DNA of 64,000 nt. Origin: Symbiodinium natans. Taxonomy: Eukaryota; Sar; Dinophyceae; Suessiales; Symbiodiniaceae. The first letter of the stretch is position 1; every line of letters begins with the position of its first letter. This document shows, piece after piece, positions 58,180 to 64,000 of the stretch. The DNA lies in assembly GCA_905221605.1 (NCBI GenBank), contig CAJNDS010000047.1:436001-500000 (forward strand), given 5' to 3'. A program made the translations under genes and the position numbers. The notes beneath the pieces were generated by a model. The model searched no databases, was not told the DNA's origin, and worked only from the letters and a program-made list of their open reading frames with translations.

Positions 58180-59380
58180 AGGAAGACACATGCGGCATTC
58201 ACTTCCGGGCTTGGTCAGGCTGGGCCAGTGGCGCTCTGTCGATGGCTGGCGCCGAAAAGAAGATTCTGCGGTGCCGGGCACGGGCGCATAGACCCTCGCG
58301 CAGTGATGTCGATGATCCAGGTTGGGTGAGGCATCAAAAAGCGTTTTAGGATCAAAGAACATTTGCTATTTTGGGCTAGCAAGCTCCTCCATCCCCCTCC
58401 GCCAATTGCAAACGCAATGCTCGCATGATGGGGTTTCGAAGGAACTTTCATCGATGGCATGACATTCTCGGAAGCAAGTTCGTGGGACTGCACACCCGCG
58501 ATTTTCAAACAAATTGGCAGGAGCACGATGGGTTTGGACGGCGCGACATTCGTTGAAACAAGTTTGTGTGACAAAAAGAATGAAGCGGCCAGTTACAAGC
58601 CCAATGCTTTGTAGGGATGGGTTTTGGAAAGGATTCGTAAGGGTTTGATGGAGCGTCCTTTGGCTGACACGCGCTTTTGGAAATGATTCTCATAGGAGCA
58701 AGTTTGTAGTGCGAAGAAGGGTGGGAGGGCGAGTTTGGAGGGGAGATGTTTCTCGAAGCCACTCCTCTTGGCGGCATGATGTCGCTCAAAACAAGATAGC
58801 ACGGCTGGCAGGCGTATGCCAAAGAAAGACTGGGGCCTAGCCCCCCCCCCCCCCCATCCTCCGACAAACACAACGCACGCGCGACAGGTTTGGAAGGATT
58901 TGCATGCTTTTTTTGCAGCACATTTCTCTGACATAGGTTGTTCAACGGAAGCGTGCACGGCCGACTTACTTCCTTCCTTCCCTATAGTTTGTTGTATCCA
59001 GTAAAAGTTTTTGCTGAAAAAACCCAGGAAGCCCTTTTCAGGGCGGTCACAGCTCCCTCTAGCCTTGTGTCGAGTAGGCCATGGATTAGCACAGTCAACC
59101 ATCTCTATCGACGTAGATCGGAGAAGCGACAAACGCAGCACTGCTTCAACATCCTTGGACGAAGAAACCAGCACCCCAAACTCAAGGCCAACATTCCACG
59201 ATTTCGAAAGCTTTCAAACCCTGCTCACACCAGCAAAACTTGGATGTTGCATGTTTACATAAAGGGCGCGTTCTTGTTTACCCGTCAGAGACTGAACAGC
59301 TACCTCATGAGGTTGGATTCAGGCCTTGAGGGGCCCTCTGATCGTGGAGCTGTGTTTGCGCGAGATAGGTTGGCTACATG
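58180..59380. other. No confident gene
   Basis: Minus frames at 58593-59174 contain a plausible segment (SSSKDVEAVLRLSLLRSTSI) but no clear splice partner. Loose tandem similarity (GGAAAGGATTCGTAAGGG / GGAAATGATTCTCATAGG) occurs at 58560-58790. C run at 58839-58856. Confidence 0.35.
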
Positions 59381-59381
59381 A

Positions 59382-62300
59382 ACAGGCTCGCATTGGGCAG
59401 GTGGGGACATGTTGGGACACTTCGGCAATCCGCACTCTGCAAGGTGACCGAACAGAGTCTTGCCTTCCCCAGTGAGGCCCTGAGCTTCAAGGTAAGCATC
59501 CACAGCTGCAAACGGTGACTCACCTTAGAATGTTGGAGATGGCGTGCCACAGCATGCGCGCAGCCCTGAGTGCACGGAACTCTCCCCTCATAGTCCTCAT
59601 TGCAATCCACGTTCTGCGGTACCCTGCTTAGGCCTTGGGACCAAAAGGATTTGAAACCGGGGGCCCGGCGGAAGCGTGCCATCGCCGGCCCGCGACTTCG
59701 GTCTTGAATTGAGCTCTCCAGCCAAATGTCTTATGCAGTACGGCAGGTGTCAGGCAGATGTGCAAAGGGATACCTTGCAAGCCACTCAGGCTCCCGGAAA
59801 GCTTCCTTCACTTTCGCGCGCTCTTGAGAAAGGAGCACGCGCGAAACACTTCGCCCACAGAGCTCCCTGAGTCGCTCCCTGAGTTCTTCGTTCTTCTTTT
59901 GAATCCAAGTTCTGCAGGCTTGGGTGGAAGGTGACGGCACAAGGCCTGTCAAGGCGCCCGAGTCACTCTGGAGCCTCCTTTGCCCTTAAACTAAGTCACC
60001 CCTCCCCCAGGGTGGGGGAGGAGCCGTCTCTCGACACTCGAAAGACGAATCACAAAAATCGTGCAGTTGCTCTGTCGTGGCACACTCTTGTCCTCGGGGA
60101 GGTCAGCTGGCCACACCTCGGCTTCAAGTCAGCCGAAAAGTCAGAGCACTTTTACACTTGGGATGCCCCCACTCTGTCTCTAAGCGGGTGGCCAGACATC
60201 ATGAAGTGGAGAAAAGGAGTGCACATCAGGTGGAAAACTCCGTGGCTCCATCCTCCACATTCTCATTACTGCATGGCAAGACAGGTGATGCATGGCAATA
60301 CGGGGACTCAGGATGAACCGATACATGCTGTCTACTCCGCTCAGATCGGCAGAAGCAGTGAAGAAAAAACTCACCGCCCAAGGCGGCACAGAGCGGGCGT
60401 GAAAGTGACTCGGGTGCCCAAGGTAACCAAAATCCAAAAGAAAAAGCAAAACGAGCGCAACAAGGTCTCTGGGTCACTCAGTTCACCCCATCCTCCTCCT
60501 AAGTTCAAGTAGCTTCCAACGATGAAAAAGAAGCACGCACCCAGCCACGACCTGCTCAAAGGACAAGGTGCTTTGTCATGGGGCTCAGACACTCACCTGG
60601 GTCACCATTCTTTTGGGCCCCGGCGAGATGACGGCTATGTAATGGAAATAGTCGCCACGAAAAAGCATCGGGAGCGTGTACAGAAACACCTTCGGCTCAC
60701 AAATGGAAAGGCCCGACTGCGTTTTGGCTTGACGAGCTGTGCCGACTATCGCGCATGTTGCTTCGAAAGAGCTCGAAAATGCCACCCACATACACCGTCT
60801 CACAACGGCATCCACCGGCCGCTAATGTTTGGTTCCATTATTCGTGAATGCGACGTCGAGCTTCCATGCCCACAAAATGAAGCTTTTGGCATTGCGAGTA
60901 CGGCTCGAAAACAAACACGCTTCTCGGGAAATGGAACGCCTCCGAATGCCAGAAGATGTTCGGATGGTTGCTTCTTATTCTGGATTCCAGCATGCTTCTG
61001 CCTGTCCAATGAGGACACTTAAGACCCGAGATGATCGAAGACAAAAAGCAATCTTTGATGCGAGCATCTCGTTCTCCACGCTTCTGCAAACAAGTGTCTA
61101 TAGCAATGCAATGCATAGCAATTTACACCCTCATATACATTGAGGCCGAGGCAAGGCAGGTCACGCGGATGTTCTCGTCAATTCCACCAGGTCTGCCATG
61201 CTTCTCAAGGCTTCAAATTTGTTCGCACTGGCAGCCAATGTCAAATGGTGCCTTCCATACACGAGGCGGCGGAGGAGTATGAAAATGCCTCAAAGCGATC
61301 TGCGAATGCGCCGACATGGCGGAATCATGGCGGGAATGAGCTGCCACAAACTAGGCTGCACGCATGGCACGTCGAGGGCGGCCACGAGGAGGGCGAAGGC
61401 CATGCTTCCATTGCTAAGGGCCCAGGCGAAGATGACGCAAGCTGCCAGGGTTGCAGGGATCAAGGCATGAGGCGATGGCGAGTGGTTCGGTTCCGGGTGG
61501 AAATCACTTGCGCCAACCACTTCGGAAAGCCCCAAAAGTTCCAAACCATCCAACCTTAGCAGCAACGACCCCCACAAGCGCAGGGAAGTGGCATATGTGG
61601 ATGGCAGATATGTCCATCGTCCGAAATGGCGTGCACATCGGATCATAGCCGCTGCGCCTGGGCTGACTGCTGGGAAGCTTAGCACGCCTGTTCTCGATGT
61701 GCTCTTATTTTCCGGAAAGCGCAACTAGTACCGGTCGTCTCTTCCTTCTCTCTTCCTTCCAACCCACACTGGTGCAGCCCAATAGAAAAACAGCGATTCC
61801 TGACGAGCTGAGTGCGGGGGGGGGGAACAGGGGAGCATCGCTGCTCGCTGCTCAAGCTCAGTGGCTCTGTCCACCCTCTCCTCCTCGAACCTCCCTAGCC
61901 TCCTTCCTCGTGCGTCCATGTGCGGCTTCGTACCGGTAAGAGCAAGGAAACGCCATGTTGCTCAGGAGGAAAAACTACCGCGGCCGGCACACAACTCCCC
62001 CATCGAAGTCCCGCTCATGTTCTATGTCCAGCTGCAGCCTTCGAGAACCTTCTTTCTATGCCTCTCCCCCCGGCGTAGAAAGGCCCCAGGAATTTTGATG
62101 CATGTTGAGTCTGCGGAGCTGCTGTGCCACGTCTTTGGCTGCTTTCTCCATCTCCTTCTTTCCGGGGTTGGTAGTCCAGTTCGCCGCATCCCTTCGAGTT
62201 TTCGCAAGCCACAGATGGCCACAGTTCTCGACTGTCAACCATCACCCCAACTGTCAAATTGATCATGATCAAGGAGCTGGTCCAGCACGGCAGAGGCGAG

Positions 62301-62880
62301 ATGATAGGCCACACTGAAGGGGCAATGCATCCAGGTGCCGATTGCCAGAGCCCAGACACCTTGCAAGACTTCTGAGACGACTGCCTGCGACCACACGAAC
62401 CGAAGTTCTTAGCCCTTCGCTGCGAATGCCTTGCTGAGTTTGGAAGAGCAACGCGTGGCAACATTACACTCTAGCACAAAGGAATTGGCCAGCGCAGAAA
62501 ACAGGGACAAACAACAGGCCAACAGTGACACGAGTGCCCAATAGTTGCTCATGCTTCTCACGTCCCTCCTTGTCAAATGCGCATAATCACTCTGGCGTTG
62601 GTTTTGCAGCATCTGCAGCTTAGGGGGGGGGGGCATGCGTACCCGGCTGATGCTCATGCTGCAAACCTTCCACCTTGTCAAATGCGCAGAATCACAAAGG
62701 CAGTTGGTTTTGCAGCATCTGGTGCTGGGGGGGGGGGGAGGGCCATGTGTGCCCGGCTGATGCTCAGGATGTTCATGATGCTCACCTCCCGCCTTGTCAA
62801 AAGCACAAGATCACTGGGGCAGCTGGTTTTGCAGCATTTGGAGCGTACGGGGGCCAGAGGTCCGGAAGTGTACCTGGAAC

Positions 62881-62913
<33 letters not shown>

Positions 62914-63739
62914 TCAAGTTCCTGCCCATTCCTGGCACGGAACACTTCCATCTTCTTGGCGCGGCCTTCCGAAAAAGTGCGAACTTGTTGTAAGTCCGCT
63001 TGTTTCCATGCAATTTGGCTCGACCAACTCGAGGTGCGCCGCTGGGACCGACGTGCACATGGCTGGGGCGGGGCAGGCTGCCGCGCGGCGCACGAACGCG
63101 TTTGAGGGGCGAGTGCCAGAAGGCACTAAGTAGGGTGATGTCATGCGTCCAAATACACTGTAACATGCTCCTCGTGCATGAGAGGCTTGGGCTTGGGTTT
63201 CGCTTGTTCTGGTTCGGATGGCCTCAGCCCCCAAAGTCTTGGGGATGTGATGGTCAAGGAAGTGTGCCGGGTGCCAAGTGATACGTTGAGTGATACACTG
63301 GCGTTAGCGTCACACAAGGGTTTCGGGTCGTGGGGGATGTAGATACTGTGGTTCTTCATCTCCACCATAACTATCACCATTGCCATCATCACCATCAGCA
63401 TTGGCACCACGGTCGTCCTGATCATCTCATCGTGGCGCCGACTGGCAAACTAGTCGGGGCAGCACGCAGCATGCACCACGAGGGCGCCACGGAGAAGGGA
63501 AAATCATCACGAGCCCAAGAACACATCAGAACAGCATCTGGTTAGCAAGAGCTACAAGTACGATTTGGGGATATGCGGGATAACCAAATGACGATGAGAT
63601 GCCTGGTCTGCTAGCAGAACAATGCTACTCTCCACATCTGGTCATCTGCGCCTTCTGGGAAAACTGCGTTGGAGGCAAGGTCGGGCACGGCATGGTAGGC
63701 ATAAATGGAGGGCACCGTCATGGACAATGCACTGAAGAC
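59382..63739 (-). CDS. Multi-exon, multi-pass membrane-protein gene (or two genes), unidentified
   Basis: Exons with good borders on the minus strand: 63739-63629 (acceptor GCAGCAG, donor GTAGCA; VFSALSMTVPSIYAYHAVPD); 62359-62252 (acceptor TGCAAG, donor GTTGGG; WALAIGTWMHCPFSVAYHLA); 61441-61371 (acceptor TGGCAG, donor GTGCCA; FAWALSNGSMAFALLVAALD); 60689-60597 (acceptor CCGAAG, donor GTGAGT; FLYTLPMLFRGDYFHYIAVI); 59911-59774 (charged helix KKNEELRERLRELCGR; donor GTATCC); and 59613-59524 (GEFRALRAARMLWHAISNIL; donor GTGAGT). A further frame (about 59505-59382) reads VDAYLEAQGLTGEGKTLFGH. The exon at 62359 has the S-x3-H pattern seen in the PAQR/ceramidase superfamily, but nothing else secures that. 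Links between exons are not proven. Confidence 0.5.
62560..62880. repeat. Three tandem copies of a unit of about 115 bp
   Basis: Each copy contains CCTTGTCAAATGCGCA or a close variant, then GGTTTTGCAGCATCTG, a G run, and CCCGGCTGATGCTCA. Starts are near 62570, 62670 and 62792; the third copy is shortened. Confidence 0.85.
62883..62912. repeat. G homopolymer of about 29 bases
   Basis: Unbroken G run after the third tandem unit. Runs of this length may be misassembled or miscounted. Confidence 0.9.
62920..63620. other. Presumed intron sequence, possible exon at 63.2-63.4 kb
   Basis: A minus frame at 63141-63425 (KNHSIYIPHDPKPLCDANAS) is a possible exon, but its borders are not clear. Confidence 0.35.
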
Positions 63740-64000
63740 CTGCTGCACGCAAGGCCACCGAGTGCCACAGAAGGCTTCGCAGCTTGAAACTTTGGCTCGG
63801 ATTGGCTTCTTGCAGACTGTTCCTCCATTGCCACGTTCTTAAAGGCTCATCGAGGCTTCGTCTGTCTGCCCGGTGTGCCTCTGGCCAGAACTTGGATCCG
63901 ATCTCAAACTCCCTCGGCAACAGGTCCGCAAGAAACTTCTCAACTAAACATCAACTGGAAACGCTGGAAAGCTCAAAGCTCTTGAGCCAGTGGTTTTCTC

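Overview
The window looks like nuclear DNA of a dinoflagellate, probably a Symbiodinium-like one. Four things support this: many introns that start with GC (one with GA) and end with AG followed by G, a degraded dinoflagellate spliced-leader sequence upstream of one gene, interstitial Arabidopsis-type TTTAGGG arrays, and nearly all recognisable exons on one strand. I saw no tRNA, rRNA or CRISPR array. Exons are short (25-110 bases is common), so most long open frames are not genes; I built gene models by hand from protein motifs, splice sites and codon phase.

Layout. 0-24 kb is repeat-dominated: a decayed Ty1/copia integrase fragment (1.25-2.44 kb), three long CTA arrays (4.3-7.0 kb) with a TTTAGGG-type array, a family of decayed exon-bearing units (9.5-18.2 kb) interrupted by an element with inverted ends (13.3-14.5 kb), and a mixed-orientation telomere-repeat block (20.5-21.3 kb). 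From 24.8 to 36 kb there are minus-strand multi-exon genes of unknown function (24.8-27.1, 31.4-33.0, 33.25-34.7 kb), separated by a 45-bp satellite and an AT-rich island with a large palindrome.

The centrepiece is 36.1-52.6 kb. A single minus-strand gene for a UvrD/SRS2-like superfamily 1 DNA helicase can be followed through about 25 small exons covering motifs Q, I, Ia, Id, II, III, IV, IVa, IVb, V and VI in the right order. Inside its introns, on the same strand, lie three complete genes: a SPRY-BTB protein (50.78-52.07 kb), a Pro/Ala-rich protein with a polybasic CCGCF end (48.6-49.4 kb, with a spliced-leader relict upstream), and a ten-exon BT1-family folate/pterin-type transporter (37.29-40.44 kb). 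The transporter sits in a 3.9-kb intron that splits helicase motif VI.

53-64 kb holds a 2.1/2.5-kb tandem duplication with diverged CTT arrays and a 72-bp hairpin insertion/deletion, then a minus-strand multi-exon membrane-protein gene (59.5-63.8 kb) that I cannot name.
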